From: Paenarthrobacter sp. JL.01a
GTDB taxonomy: Bacteria; Actinomycetota; Actinomycetes; Actinomycetales; Micrococcaceae
Assembly: GCF_025452095.1 (NCBI RefSeq)
Contig: NZ_CP104877.1
Location: forward strand, 62,001 to 126,000
Direction of reading: 5' to 3'
DNA: 64,000 nucleotides
The notes below the pieces were generated by a model that saw nothing but the letters and a program-made list of their open reading frames with translations, did no database searches and was not told the DNA's origin. The position numbers and the translations under genes were made by a program. Of this stretch, positions 40,580 through 53,325 are shown one piece after another; position 1 is the stretch's first letter; each line of letters opens with the position of its first letter.

Positions 40580-41932
40580 CTACTTCTTCTTCCCGCCCCG
40601 CTTCGCCGCAGCATTCATCGCCGACTTCACCGCAGGCGGCAGCCCCGCCGTCTCGGTCTCCGGCTCGGCAACTGTTCCGCGCCAACGGGCCAGGCCCTTC
40701 ATGCCGTGGTAGATCACCAGGGCGGCGGCTGACCCCAGGGCGATACCCGTGAACTTCAGCTCGCCAATGGTCCATGTGTAGTCCGCGATGCCGATGATCA
40801 AGGCAACAGCAGCCGTGGTCAGGTTGATGGGGTTGGAGAAGTTGACCTTGTTCTGGACCCAGATCTTCACGCCGAGGACACCGATCATGCCGTACAGCAT
40901 CGTGGCCGCGCCTCCCAGCACACCGGGCGGGACGGTCGCGATCAGTTCGCCGAACTTCGGCGAGAAGCTCAGTAGGATGGCGAAGATACCGGCCACCCAG
41001 TAGGCCGCCGTCGAATAGACCTTGGTGGCAGCCATGACACCGATGTTTTCCGCGTAAGTGGTGGTACCGGAACCGCCGCCGAGCCCGGCAAGTACCGTCG
41101 CGGCGCCGTCGGCCATCAGCGCGCGGCCGGAGACGCCGTCGAGGTTTTGGCCGGTCATCGCGGCTACCGACTTCACGTGCCCGACGTTCTCAGCCACCAG
41201 CACCAGCACCACCGGAACGAACAGGCCTACGACGCCGAGGTGGAACTCAGGCGTCTGGAAAGTGGGCAGGCCAACCCAGGCCGCGGCGTCCATCTTTTCG
41301 TAGGAAACCTCGCCGCGGATCATCGCAACGAGGTACCCCACCACAACGCCCACCAGAATGCTGAGGCGCCCCAGGATTCCGCGGAACAGGACGGATACCA
41401 GGATGATCGTGACCAAAGTGATGAGTGCGGTGACGGGGGCGGCGTCGAAGTTGTTCTTCGCCGCCGGCGCCAGGTTCAAGCCGATCAGCGCGACGATCGC
41501 GCCGGTAACGATCGGCGGCATCAGCCGGTTGATCCATTCGGCGCCGAACTTCTGGACGATCGCACCTATAAGCGCCAGTACGACGCCGGCAAGCACCACG
41601 CCGCCCAAGGCGCCGGCAACGCCGTACTGCTGCTGGGACGCCATGATCGGTGCGATGAAGGCGAAGCTCGATCCCAGGTAGCTGGGTACGCGGCCCTTGG
41701 TGATGACCAGGAACAGCAGCGTGCCGATGCCGGAGAAGAACAGGGTGGTGGCCGGCGGCATGCCCGTGATGATGGGGACAAGGAACGTCGCGCCGAACAT
41801 CGCCACAACGTGCTGCATGCCGATGCCGATGGTCAGTGGCCAGGCAAGCCGCTCATCAGGGGCCACCACGTGGCCTGGGCGGATGGACTTGCCGTTGCCG
41901 TGGAGCTTCCATTTGGTGCCGAGCATGCTCAT
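40580..41932 (-). CDS. Uracil/xanthine permease (NCS2 family)
   Basis: A 450-residue transporter with about 14 membrane segments, of the UraA/PyrP/XanP family. Typical motifs are GIGMQHVVAMFGATFLVP near the N-terminus, the FIAPIMASQQQYG segment, VVLVLVAENVGHVKSV with the substrate-binding Glu, and GGSGTTTYAENIGVMAATKV. The Lys/Gly-rich C-terminal tail is cytoplasmic. GAGGAAGG lies 8 bases before the ATG. It converges with the SDR gene, with only 15 bases between the stops. The nearest relatives by pattern are uracil permeases. Confidence 0.9.
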   Translation of the reverse strand: MSMLGTKWKLHGNGKSIRPGHVVAPDERLAWPLTIGIGMQHVVAMFGATFLVPIITGMPPATTLFFSGIGTLLFLVITKGRVPSYLGSSFAFIAPIMASQQQYGVAGALGGVVLAGVVLALIGAIVQKFGAEWINRLMPPIVTGAIVALIGLNLAPAAKNNFDAAPVTALITLVTIILVSVLFRGILGRLSILVGVVVGYLVAMIRGEVSYEKMDAAAWVGLPTFQTPEFHLGVVGLFVPVVLVLVAENVGHVKSVAAMTGQNLDGVSGRALMADGAATVLAGLGGGSGTTTYAENIGVMAATKVYSTAAYWVAGIFAILLSFSPKFGELIATVPPGVLGGAATMLYGMIGVLGVKIWVQNKVNFSNPINLTTAAVALIIGIADYTWTIGELKFTGIALGSAAALVIYHGMKGLARWRGTVAEPETETAGLPPAVKSAMNAAAKRGGKKK

Positions 41933-42014
41933 GGCGGGGCCTTCCTCAGAAGAGTAATGGGATTCGGTGCAACATTACCGCCAAACCAGACACAATCGCC
42001 GCGCGCAGACTGCG

Positions 42015-44486
42015 CTACCTCGGAACCAGCCTGAAGAGGAACTTCGTTTTCACCATCACCCAGAGAATCGCGAGCAGTGCGACGTAGACAGCGGTGTTCA
42101 GCCAGAGGTTGCCATCCCGGAGGGCCGGGATGTTGGCGATGGCCACGATGAAGAAAACATGCATGATGAACACATACAGCGTGGCTTGCCCGAGTGGCAC
42201 GAAAAACCAGCCCACAGCGCGTGAGAGCGGCTTCCAGAATGCACTCAGCAGCGCATAGAGGGCGATGGTGATGAGAATGACGTTCAACACGCGTCCTATG
42301 CCGAGATAAGTGCGGCTGAAGTGGGTGTCGTAGAGGTACCTGAAGGTGGCGTCGGGGATGAGCGCGAGCCGCACGTCGAGCTGGTTGGTCAGGTAGGGGC
42401 CGCTCCAGGAGAAGATCGCGCATGCAGCAGCCAAGAAGATGCACACCCCAAGAAGAATCCGCTGACGCGGGTGCGCGAACCAATCGATGATCCGTTGGCG
42501 GTGGAAGCCTGCCGTCATGCCGAGGACAAACAGGACCTGCCACACAAGCAGGGGAAAGGAATCCTCGAACTGCGAGGGGAGCAGCCGGAACCGGAAGACC
42601 GACCCGGCGATGTACAGGGCCGCGCTGATGGTGAGCACCAGCCACGTCAGTCCCCGGGAGAGAGCCACCAGGATCAAAGGACTGATCAATAACAAAACCA
42701 CGTACAGGCCCATGATGTTGAACTGCCACGGGCCAACCTGCAACAACAGCAGGGCGGGAATCAAGCCCTGTGGAACCGGGAATTGCAGCAAGCCCTCCAT
42801 CCCGGCATACAGGTCGTAGGTCGTACCGGCCGCTGAATGCCCTGCAGCACCCGTTCCTTGATCCGTGAAAGTGGTCACTGCCGCCGCGTTGATGAAGGGG
42901 AGCAGACTCAAGACATACACGATCAGGACGACCGCCAACGCGGTGAAGTACAGTTTCGAAGCGCGCTTGGTGGTCCCGTCCACCACATCTCCCAGTTCCG
43001 TGGCGATGCGTGGCCCGTAGACCATGCCCAGCACCGCTCCTGAAAGCATGACGAAGAGCTCCGCCCCGGAGACGACGCCAATGGTCTCCTGGCTCAGCAA
43101 CTGGAAGACAGAGTTGATGCCCACGTGATTCACCACCACAAAGACGATGGCCAAACCACGAAGCATGTCGATCCGGGCGTCACGCTTTCCGGACCCGGTG
43201 TAGGACCACCTGTTCGGCGCAGCCCTCGAGGAGAGAAGCCATAACGCGGCCACTGCCACCAGGACAGACCCTGCAGTCGCCCATGCAGCCCACCCCCGGA
43301 GAGTTGTTCCGGACTTCGCTTGTGGTGCCTCAAGGCCCGGAACGTCCTTCAAGCCCTTTTCGGTGACAGGACCCACTGCCAGGCCCGAGGTGTCCAGGGA
43401 AGACCTGAAGGGAGAAGCCAGGGATGGTTGCGTGGTGGCACGCCAGTCGATGGAAACCTTGCTCTGATCGCGGGCATCGGTAGTTTCGTTCCAGACCACT
43501 GCGCGGACGGCACCGTTTTCGGGCTGAGCTACGGAAGCGAAGACCTGGTGCCACCACGTTTGCTTGACTTCAATCTCGGCCGCGCCCCCGGCCCCGGGGG
43601 AGTAGAACGCGCCGGTCTCAATCAGGAGCGGCTTGTTCCTGGCCTGGACATAGCTTCCATAAAAGTTGTCCGTTCCTGTGCCGCCACTGGAGGCATGCAG
43701 GGCGTCATTGAACTCGCCGGCGTCGGGGACGGTGTTGTTGGCGGCTCCGGCTCCTGTGGTGTCGTGGTAAATCGACAGGCCGATCCAGTCCACAACGTCA
43801 TCACCGGGGTAGTACGGGTCAAAAGCCGAGTCGTCCATGTCCCAGATCCCGTTGCCGTTGGTGTCCAACGAACCCAGGGGAACTCCCTTGGGCGGGGTGG
43901 AAGTAGCCGACCGGAAGGGGTAGTCCTTCTCAGCTGTCGGAGACCACACCATCACGGGATCGGCCAGGCTGCCCCGGAGGGCAACAGCAACCCGGCCGAA
44001 CGCGGCCCGGTAGGCGTCCGGTTCCTGGCCCCAGCCCACCCAGGGCGTGTTCATGTCCGGACCGAAACGGACGAACACCTTCCCCCTGAAGCCGGCTGCC
44101 GCCGTCGTAATTTGACGCGCAAAAGTGGTGGCGACGTCGTCGGTAATGTCCTGCAAGGGGATGCCCGGGCGGACGGTCAGGAGCGCATGTGAGCCTTGGT
44201 CGGCCACCTGCGCGAAGTAGCCCTTGAGGTATTCGCGGCCGCCGTCGTCCTCGGGGAGGGCCACGTTCTGCCCGTAGAGGGCCGCGGGGGCTCCCAACCG
44301 CTGTGCGTAATCGGCAGCTGAGTCCTTGTTCCAGTCCAGCAATGCGCCGAAGTACCGCTTGTCGGGATCGTCGTCCTGCTGCCCCACCGAGCCCCAGGCA
44401 TGCGTGGACGGAAGGAGGAACGCCAAGAGCATCAGGATGACAACCATCAGCGCCCGTCGAGGGGCCGCTAGGGGAAAGGTAGGCAT
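42015..44486 (-). CDS. Secreted GH26-like domain fused to an OpgC-type membrane acyltransferase
   Basis: An 823-residue fusion. Residues 1-30 are a signal sequence (hydrophobic core, THA end). Residues 40-345 resemble a GH26/mannanase-type TIM barrel: KVFVRFGPDMNTPWVGWGQ, then VMVWSPTAEKDYPF, VDWIGLSIYHD and KPLLIETGAF. E290 is the likely nucleophile. The acid/base position, normally HEMN, is PDMN (Asp144), so hydrolase activity is doubtful. After a membrane anchor at 402-418, residues 436-823 form an OpgC_C acyltransferase with about ten membrane segments (DMLRGLAIVFVVVNHVG, AELFVMLSGAVLG). It probably binds and acylates a cell-surface polysaccharide. Start 44486 has AGAAGG upstream. Confidence 0.8.
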   Translation of the reverse strand: MPTFPLAAPRRALMVVILMLLAFLLPSTHAWGSVGQQDDDPDKRYFGALLDWNKDSAADYAQRLGAPAALYGQNVALPEDDGGREYLKGYFAQVADQGSHALLTVRPGIPLQDITDDVATTFARQITTAAAGFRGKVFVRFGPDMNTPWVGWGQEPDAYRAAFGRVAVALRGSLADPVMVWSPTAEKDYPFRSATSTPPKGVPLGSLDTNGNGIWDMDDSAFDPYYPGDDVVDWIGLSIYHDTTGAGAANNTVPDAGEFNDALHASSGGTGTDNFYGSYVQARNKPLLIETGAFYSPGAGGAAEIEVKQTWWHQVFASVAQPENGAVRAVVWNETTDARDQSKVSIDWRATTQPSLASPFRSSLDTSGLAVGPVTEKGLKDVPGLEAPQAKSGTTLRGWAAWATAGSVLVAVAALWLLSSRAAPNRWSYTGSGKRDARIDMLRGLAIVFVVVNHVGINSVFQLLSQETIGVVSGAELFVMLSGAVLGMVYGPRIATELGDVVDGTTKRASKLYFTALAVVLIVYVLSLLPFINAAAVTTFTDQGTGAAGHSAAGTTYDLYAGMEGLLQFPVPQGLIPALLLLQVGPWQFNIMGLYVVLLLISPLILVALSRGLTWLVLTISAALYIAGSVFRFRLLPSQFEDSFPLLVWQVLFVLGMTAGFHRQRIIDWFAHPRQRILLGVCIFLAAACAIFSWSGPYLTNQLDVRLALIPDATFRYLYDTHFSRTYLGIGRVLNVILITIALYALLSAFWKPLSRAVGWFFVPLGQATLYVFIMHVFFIVAIANIPALRDGNLWLNTAVYVALLAILWVMVKTKFLFRLVPR

Positions 44487-44691
44487 CAGGCCCCTTCTGG
44501 TGTCGTCATTCCCACGGCTGCGGCGTCCGCACAGTTCCGCGGCAGCCCACAGGCACGATGGTACCGACTTTCCCGCTGTGCCCAATGTCACGCACCGTCA
44601 TGGGAAGAGGACAGCGGAAGTTGAAGTTGCAACCATGGAAAGCAGAAGTGCCCGGCCGGCTCAGTGTCAGGGCCCAGCGAAAGGTTCACGA

Positions 44692-45297
44692 ATGACGATC
44701 GCCCACGAAGAAGCAGTCATTGACGCCGCAGCAGTCGACGCCATTTTTGCCGAAGCCCGTACCGCCAACAGCTTCTCCGGTGAGGTCACCGAAGAGCAGG
44801 CACGGGCCATCTACGAACTCACGAAGTTCGGCCCCACCGCCTTCAACTCCCAGCCCCTCCGCGTGACCTACGTCCGCTCGGACGAGGCCCGCGCCAAGCT
44901 GGTCGACCACCTGTCCCGCGGCAACCAGGCCAAGACCGCCTCCGCTCCGCTGGTCGCCATCCTCTCTTACGACACCGACTGGCAGGGCCAGTGGAACAAG
45001 TTCCTCCCCGCCTACGGCGCCCCCAAGGCCATGTATGACGAGAACGCCGAACTCGCCGCTGCTACGGGCAACAACAACGCCCACCTGCAGGCCGGCTACT
45101 TCATCCTGGCCGTGCGCTCCCTCGGATTCGCTGCCGGCCCGATGACCGGCGCCGACTTCGCCGCCATCGACGCCGAGTTCTTCCCGAACGGGGACCAGAA
45201 GAGCTTCCTCATCGTCAACATCGGCCAGCCCGGCCCGGACGCCTGGGGCGAAGCCAAGCCGAAGTTCGCTTACGAGGACGTTGTCCGCACGGTCTGA
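44692..45297 (+). CDS. Nitroreductase family protein (RutE/malonic semialdehyde reductase-like)
   Basis: A 201-residue FMN enzyme. ELTKFGPTAFNSQPLRVTYV is the conserved FMN-binding start of the HadB/RutE group, and the LQAGYFILAVRSLGFAAGPM helix follows. The C-terminal FLIVNIGQPGPDAWG segment completes the fold. Start ATG 44692 has AAAGG 7 bases upstream. A RutE role in pyrimidine breakdown would fit the uracil permease nearby, but no other rut gene is in the window. It is followed by a strong terminator. Confidence 0.82.
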   Translation: MTIAHEEAVIDAAAVDAIFAEARTANSFSGEVTEEQARAIYELTKFGPTAFNSQPLRVTYVRSDEARAKLVDHLSRGNQAKTASAPLVAILSYDTDWQGQWNKFLPAYGAPKAMYDENAELAAATGNNNAHLQAGYFILAVRSLGFAAGPMTGADFAAIDAEFFPNGDQKSFLIVNIGQPGPDAWGEAKPKFAYEDVVRTV

Positions 45298-45310
45298 CCC
45301 TCGCAATCCT

Positions 45311-45346
45311 CACAACGCTCCTGCACTTGAGTGCAGGAGCGTTGTG
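45311..45346 (+). terminator. Terminator after the nitroreductase gene
   Basis: A perfect 16-base stem, CACAACGCTCCTGCAC with its complement, a TTGA loop, then GTTT. It starts 14 bases after the stop. Confidence 0.8.
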
Positions 45347-45363
45347 GTTTAAGCGGTTGGGAT

Positions 45364-45399
45364 GTGAGAGAGCGTGGGGGGTGTTGCACGCTCTCTCAC
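45364..45399 (-). terminator. Terminator-like hairpin after pgm
   Basis: A perfect 13-base stem, GTGAGAGAGCGTG with its complement and a 10-base G-rich loop. It lies 44 bases past the pgm stop and is paired back to back with the nitroreductase terminator. Confidence 0.55.
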
Positions 45400-45442
45400 G
45401 TCCCGGGGTTTGAACGGGAACGCTCGATCACATCCCGCGCGG

Positions 45443-47104
<1,662 letters not shown>

Positions 47105-47349
47105 GGGGTCCAGCATGCCAGACCAGAGGCCCGGCTGACACGAAATGTCCGTGATCCGGCCCCTGTGACGCCGAATGGCGGACATCCGTGGAGATTTCGC
47201 CCAAAGGTTCACTTCGCGTTTACCATCAGTGACCTTAGTGACTCATTGCCTCTGCATTGCTTGTCCACACTCGGCAAGCGCGCTGCCTTATATGCAGGCG
47301 CCCACGGCGGTAGTGTTGGGATCAAAGACCACTTTTCAGGGGGATTCCT

Positions 47350-47970
47350 ATGACAGATCAGCCAGCCAAGGGCAACGAGGACAAGCCGGCCGGGTACGAG
47401 CCGCCGCAGTACGTTCCGCCGGCCCAGTTCAGCGCTCCCGAGCAGAGCCAGCCGAGCGCTCCCGTTCCGCCGTCGTACGACCAGGGCAATGCCACGCAGC
47501 CGATCCCGCCGTACGAGCAGAACTCCTACGGCCAGCAGAGCTCCTATGGCCAGCCGCCCGCGCAGGAGCCGTACACCCCGGGTGACTACAGCCAGCAGCC
47601 CGCCTCGCCCTATGGCCAGCCGCCGAGTCCTTACCAGCAGCAGGCTTTCGGTCAGCAGCCCTACGGCCAGCCGCAGTCTCCCTACGGCCAGCCTGCCTAC
47701 TACGCCATGCCCGCCCAGCCCAAGGGCCTGAGCATTGCGAGCCTGGTCTGCGGAATCGCCATCTACGTCGGCTTCGGCTTCATCATCGTTCCGCAGATCG
47801 CGGCAGTAGTACTCGGCCACCTCGCGCTGAAGCGCGAACCCGCGGGCAAGGGCATGGCGATCGCCGGTCTGGTGATGGGCTATCTGGGCATCCTGCTGAC
47901 CGTGATTTTCGGCATCATCATCATCATCGGCATCGGCGCAGCAAGTACCAGCAGCCGGTACGGCTACTAG
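47350..47970 (+). CDS. DUF4190 domain protein with Pro/Gln/Tyr-rich N-terminus
   Basis: A 206-residue membrane protein. Residues 1-118 are a low-complexity region of repeated YGQP/YGQQ units, as in many actinobacterial envelope proteins. The C-terminal 80 residues hold two membrane helices: the DUF4190 signature LSIASLVCGIAIYVGFGFII, then VVLGHLALKREPAGKGMAIA and GLVMGYLGILLTVIFGIIII. The function is unknown; similar proteins are near division or envelope loci. AGGGGG lies 7 bases before the ATG. Confidence 0.8.
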   Translation: MTDQPAKGNEDKPAGYEPPQYVPPAQFSAPEQSQPSAPVPPSYDQGNATQPIPPYEQNSYGQQSSYGQPPAQEPYTPGDYSQQPASPYGQPPSPYQQQAFGQQPYGQPQSPYGQPAYYAMPAQPKGLSIASLVCGIAIYVGFGFIIVPQIAAVVLGHLALKREPAGKGMAIAGLVMGYLGILLTVIFGIIIIIGIGAASTSSRYGY

Positions 47971-47976
47971 AAACGC

Positions 47977-48033
47977 ACGACGGCGCCCCTTGCCTCAGGC
48001 CGGATTCCCACCTGACGCAAGGGGCGCTGTCGT
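47977..48033. terminator. Bidirectional terminator hairpin between the DUF4190 and POT genes
   Basis: ACGACGGCGCCCCTTGC and its complement form a 17-base stem with one G-U pair. An inner TCAGG/CCTGA pair extends it. It sits between two convergent stops. Confidence 0.7.
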
Positions 48034-48048
48034 CGATTAACGCGGTTC

Positions 48049-49518
<1,470 letters not shown>

Positions 49519-49589
49519 TTTCTTAATGCTGGCACTGACTGCGGGCATTGTCACATCGATGAATGCCCCAGGCAAGCACCTTCCATATG

Positions 49590-51023
49590 CTAGACAGCCT
49601 CCGTCGCAGCCTCCAGGGAGCGGGCAATTTGGAGAAGCCGCAGCTCAGAACCAGCTGGCCCGATGAGCTGGATTCCCATGGGCAAGCCCGCTGCGGTGGT
49701 GTGGACCGGAATGCTGATGGCGGGCAATCCGCACACGTTCACCATGGAACTCCACGGCGCGTACTGGCATTGACGTTTGTAGTCCTCATCCGCGTCGCCT
49801 GCCCACGCGCTCGGCCAAGGATCGCCGCTGTGCCCTCCGCCGGTGAACCATCCGATGGGCCGGGGCGTCTGCGCCAGGGTAGGCATCAGGATCAGGTCCC
49901 ACTGCGCGTACTGGGCAATGGTGTCGTGCTCGAATTGCCGAAGGAACCCCAGAGCTTCATCCACCTTCAAGACGCTTCGCTGTTGCGCCCTGCGCCTGAA
50001 TGTCCTGGTGAGGGGCGTCAGCAAGGGCTCGCGCTGGGGTGCTATACGGGCATTTCCGACGCCGGCAGTCCAGGCCGCGGTGAAGGCTTCCGGATAACGG
50101 TTGTCGTAGCGGATTTCGGCCTCGCCAACACTGTGACCGGCTTCCGACAACACCTTTATGCCCAGGTCCAAGGCGTCCAGTGCATCTTGCTCGATCCCGA
50201 AGGGGTAGACGCGAGCCCATGGGCTGTCCAGGCTTACGCCGATTCTCAGGGGCTCCGGCGCCCGGCCAACGTTGGCGAGGTAGCCGCCGTCGGGCGCTTG
50301 ATCCCGGGGGACCAGCGCGTCCAACAGCAACGCTGCGTCCGACGCGTTTCGCGCGAGTGGCCCGGCCACCACCAACTTGGCCGCGTCTCCGGCGCTCGCC
50401 CCCGCGGGGACCAGCCCCCGTCCCGGCTTCAGCCCCACCAAGCCGCAGGCTCCGGCGGGAATCCGGATGGACCCGCCGCCGTCGGTCCCGGGCGCGAACG
50501 GCACGAGCCCCGCAGCCACCGCGGCAGCGCTGCCACCCGAGGACCCGCCGGAGCTTCGAGCCAAGGAATGCGGATTGCGCGACGGCGGTGCGATGCGGTT
50601 TTCGCTGTAGGCCGTCAGCCCGAACTCCGGGACCTGGGTCTTGCCCAGCGAGATCACGCCCTGCGCCTTCAGGGTTGATGCCAAAGCCCCGTCTTCGGGT
50701 GCTGGTTTGTGTTCCAAGGCCGCGCTGCCGTGGGTGGTCGGGACGCCGGCAACATCGGTGAGGTCCTTGAATGCTGTGGGCAGCCCGTGCAGCAGCGGCA
50801 GCTCCTCCAGGCGACCTTCCTTGGACAGCCGGGCATGGCGGGTATCGGCGGTTCGGGCGTCCATGAGGGCCTGATCCGCGGTGACGGTGATGAAGGCGCC
50901 GAGCTGAGGGTTTCGTGCCTCTATTGCTGAGATGAAATGCGTTGCGGCCTCCCTGGCCGAGAGCTCGCCGCTGGCCATGGCATCACGGAGCTGGACGGCA
51001 GTTTGCTTGGAAAGGTCCTGCAT
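49590..51023 (-). CDS. Amidase (amidase signature family)
   Basis: A 477-residue hydrolase. The Ser-cisSer-Lys triad is represented by Lys in LPTAFKDLTDV, Ser in RSSGGSSGGSAAAVAAGLVP and Ser in GTDGGGSIRIPA. These are the hallmarks of the amidase signature family (GatA relatives). It is annotated as amidase, not GatA, because it lacks gatB/gatC neighbours and has a distinct C-terminus. Start 51023 lies 7 bases after the stop of peptidase E, so the two form an operon for peptide or amide breakdown. Confidence 0.88.
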   Translation of the reverse strand: MQDLSKQTAVQLRDAMASGELSAREAATHFISAIEARNPQLGAFITVTADQALMDARTADTRHARLSKEGRLEELPLLHGLPTAFKDLTDVAGVPTTHGSAALEHKPAPEDGALASTLKAQGVISLGKTQVPEFGLTAYSENRIAPPSRNPHSLARSSGGSSGGSAAAVAAGLVPFAPGTDGGGSIRIPAGACGLVGLKPGRGLVPAGASAGDAAKLVVAGPLARNASDAALLLDALVPRDQAPDGGYLANVGRAPEPLRIGVSLDSPWARVYPFGIEQDALDALDLGIKVLSEAGHSVGEAEIRYDNRYPEAFTAAWTAGVGNARIAPQREPLLTPLTRTFRRRAQQRSVLKVDEALGFLRQFEHDTIAQYAQWDLILMPTLAQTPRPIGWFTGGGHSGDPWPSAWAGDADEDYKRQCQYAPWSSMVNVCGLPAISIPVHTTAAGLPMGIQLIGPAGSELRLLQIARSLEAATEAV

Positions 51024-51030
51024 CGATGGA

Positions 51031-51774
51031 TCAGCCAAGGAAACGAGACTCCAACCGTTCCTCCACAGCAACAGCGTCCACGCTCTCGCCGGCTCCGGCC
51101 GTCACACGGAAAGCGGCCTTGTTCTTGACCTCGGACACCACCTCTACGAGTTCCGTACCCCGGTAAACCAGCCCCACGCCGTCGTCCGTGCAGTGGGTCT
51201 CGCCGAGCGTGCCGTTGGCCACCAGCTTGTGGATGGCGGGTGCGCGGCGGAGCTCCGAATCGTAGTGGACCCCGTTGCCGTAGGGGAGGAAGCCCAGGGA
51301 ATCCGTGACGGGGCGCAGCTCGGGGCCATAGGAATCGGTCACGCCGCCCTGGTACCAACAGATGGATCCGGCCGAAACTCCGGCCAGCACGACGCCGCCC
51401 TCCCAGGCCTTGCGCAGGATCCGGTCCAGCCCGTGGGCACGCCACACAGCCAACAGGTTAACCACGGATCCGCCATTGACCCAGACGACGTCCTGCTCCA
51501 GGAGATGGGCTTCGGGATCCTCGATGTTCGGAATGGTGAAGAGGTTGAGGTGGCTGAAGTCGAACCCGGCAATGCGCGCGGCCTGGTCCATTTCCGCAGC
51601 CCACCACCGCTGATCGCCGGAGGCCGTGCCAATGTGCGTCACCTTGGGCGCGCGGCCGGTCACTCCGGAGAGTTCCACCGCGTAGTGCACCAGATGGTTG
51701 AACTCGATCCGGGTCCTGGCACCCGGCTTGTAGCCGCCGGATGTAGCCAGAATCGTGGGTTGCCCAGCAGCCAT
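51031..51774 (-). CDS. Peptidase E-like S51 family serine peptidase
   Basis: A 247-residue protein with the alpha/beta fold of aspartyl dipeptidase/cyanophycinase. The nucleophilic Ser is in LAGVSAGSICW. His and Asp/Glu candidates are in HYDSELRRAPAIH and TDDGVGLVYRGTE. WVNGGSVVNLLAVW is the glycine-rich strand preceding the elbow. Family members cleave Asp-X dipeptides. It lies directly upstream of the amidase. Confidence 0.85.
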   Translation of the reverse strand: MAAGQPTILATSGGYKPGARTRIEFNHLVHYAVELSGVTGRAPKVTHIGTASGDQRWWAAEMDQAARIAGFDFSHLNLFTIPNIEDPEAHLLEQDVVWVNGGSVVNLLAVWRAHGLDRILRKAWEGGVVLAGVSAGSICWYQGGVTDSYGPELRPVTDSLGFLPYGNGVHYDSELRRAPAIHKLVANGTLGETHCTDDGVGLVYRGTELVEVVSEVKNKAAFRVTAGAGESVDAVAVEERLESRFLG

Positions 51775-51927
51775 GGGTTGCTCCTAGTAGCCGGTCTCGG
51801 GGGTGTGCTTGAAACCCAGTCTTAACGCCAAGGCCACTGTGTGCAAGCGAAGACAGCAGCCCCGTGCCTGCGGCAGGTCCATGCGACTAGGCTGGATGCT
51901 GACTTCAATCGATGGGAAGGATCCACT

Positions 51928-52254
51928 ATGAGTGACTTCGATACCGTGCCCGTGGGCGACATTCCGGCCGATGCCAGCATCCTGGACGTCCGCGAGGACT
52001 ACGAGTGGGTGGCCGGCCACGCGGAAGGTGCACGCCACATTCCCATGGACCAATTGCCGGCACGTCTGGATGAACTTGATCCGGACGAGGACTTCTTCGT
52101 GATCTGCCGGACGGGTGGCCGGTCGTTCCGTGCAGTGCAGTGGCTGGTGGGCCAGGGTTACTCGGCCGTGAACGTGGCCGGGGGCATGGATATGTGGTTT
52201 GAAGCGGGCAAGCCAATGGTTTCGGACAACGGCCTCAAGCCGGTAGTCCTTTAG
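51928..52254 (+). CDS. Rhodanese-like domain protein
   Basis: A 108-residue single rhodanese domain. It has ILDVREDYEWVAGHAEGARH at the start of the fold and the active-site loop VICRTGGRS, with Cys as the persulfide carrier. VNVAGGMDMW is the last conserved part. It is probably a small sulfurtransferase. AAGGA lies 7 bases before the ATG. It precedes pheA by 32 bases on the same strand but need not be related in function. Confidence 0.9.
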   Translation: MSDFDTVPVGDIPADASILDVREDYEWVAGHAEGARHIPMDQLPARLDELDPDEDFFVICRTGGRSFRAVQWLVGQGYSAVNVAGGMDMWFEAGKPMVSDNGLKPVVL

Positions 52255-52286
52255 TCTCCACGTATATAACCAGCAAGGAATACTCG

Positions 52287-53219
52287 ATGTCAGCAGCCAC
52301 GTACACCTTCCTCGGACCTGAGGGCACGTTCACTGAAGCGGCCCTCCTGCAGGTTCCGGGCGCTGCTGAGGCAACCCGCATTCCGTGCACCAACGTCAAT
52401 ACGGCGCTGGAACGCGTTCGCGTCGGCAAAGCAGACGCAGCCATGGTTCCCATCGAAAACTCGGTGGAGGGTGGCGTCACGGCTACCCTGGATGCGATCG
52501 CCACGGGACAGGAACTCCGGATCATCCGGGAGGCCCTGGTTCCCATTACCTTCGTGCTGGTGGCGAGGCCCGGCGTCGAACTTTCCGACATCAAGCGCGT
52601 CTCGACGCACGGCCACGCCTGGGCTCAGTGCCGCTTGTGGGTGGACGCGAACCTGCCCGGGGTGGACTACGTGCCGGGTTCGTCGACGGCGGCGGCAGCC
52701 ATGGGACTCCTGGAGGATGACGCCCACTACGAGGCTGCCATCTGCGGCCCGCTGATCGCCGCCGACCAGCCCGGACTCAACATCCTGGCGACGGACATCG
52801 GGGATAACCCGGACGCCGTGACGCGGTTCATCCTGGTCAGCCGGCCCGGTGCGCTGCCGGAAAGGACCGGAGCCGACAAGACCACCGTTGTTGTTCCTCT
52901 CCCGGAAGACCACCCAGGTGCGCTCATGGAGATCCTGGACCAGTTCGCCTCCCGCGGCGTGAACCTCAGCCGCATCGAATCAAGGCCTACCGGGCAGTAC
53001 TTGGGCCACTACTTCTTCAGCATCGACGCCGACGGCCACGCCTCGGATTCGCGGGTGGCCGATGCCTTGGCAGGGCTGCACCGGATCAGCCCAGCGACGC
53101 GCTTCCTGGGCTCCTATGCCCGCGCGGACAAGCAGGAGGCTGTGGTGGCTCCGCACACGTCGGACGCCGCGTTCGCCTCGGCACATGCCTGGGTGGACGC
53201 GATCCTGAAGGGTTCCTAG
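52287..53219 (+). CDS. pheA: Prephenate dehydratase
   Basis: A 310-residue enzyme converting prephenate to phenylpyruvate in phenylalanine synthesis. The catalytic PDT domain starts YTFLGPEGTFTEAALLQVPG, with ADAAMVPIENSVEGGVTATL and STAAAAMGLLEDDAHYEAAI as conserved parts. A C-terminal ACT domain begins at HPGALMEILDQFASRGVNLS and carries the phenylalanine-binding ESRP motif, so feedback inhibition by phenylalanine is expected. There is no chorismate mutase domain, as usual in actinobacteria. Confidence 0.94.
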   Translation: MSAATYTFLGPEGTFTEAALLQVPGAAEATRIPCTNVNTALERVRVGKADAAMVPIENSVEGGVTATLDAIATGQELRIIREALVPITFVLVARPGVELSDIKRVSTHGHAWAQCRLWVDANLPGVDYVPGSSTAAAAMGLLEDDAHYEAAICGPLIAADQPGLNILATDIGDNPDAVTRFILVSRPGALPERTGADKTTVVVPLPEDHPGALMEILDQFASRGVNLSRIESRPTGQYLGHYFFSIDADGHASDSRVADALAGLHRISPATRFLGSYARADKQEAVVAPHTSDAAFASAHAWVDAILKGS

Positions 53220-53325
53220 CCCTTCTCCACAGGGCGCGGCTGGCCTACTTTCCCCTTGATGGTTCTGTGCGTATGCTTGCCTGATCCATAAACGATGGAT
53301 GAATGCGTCAACGAAAGGAGCGGTC

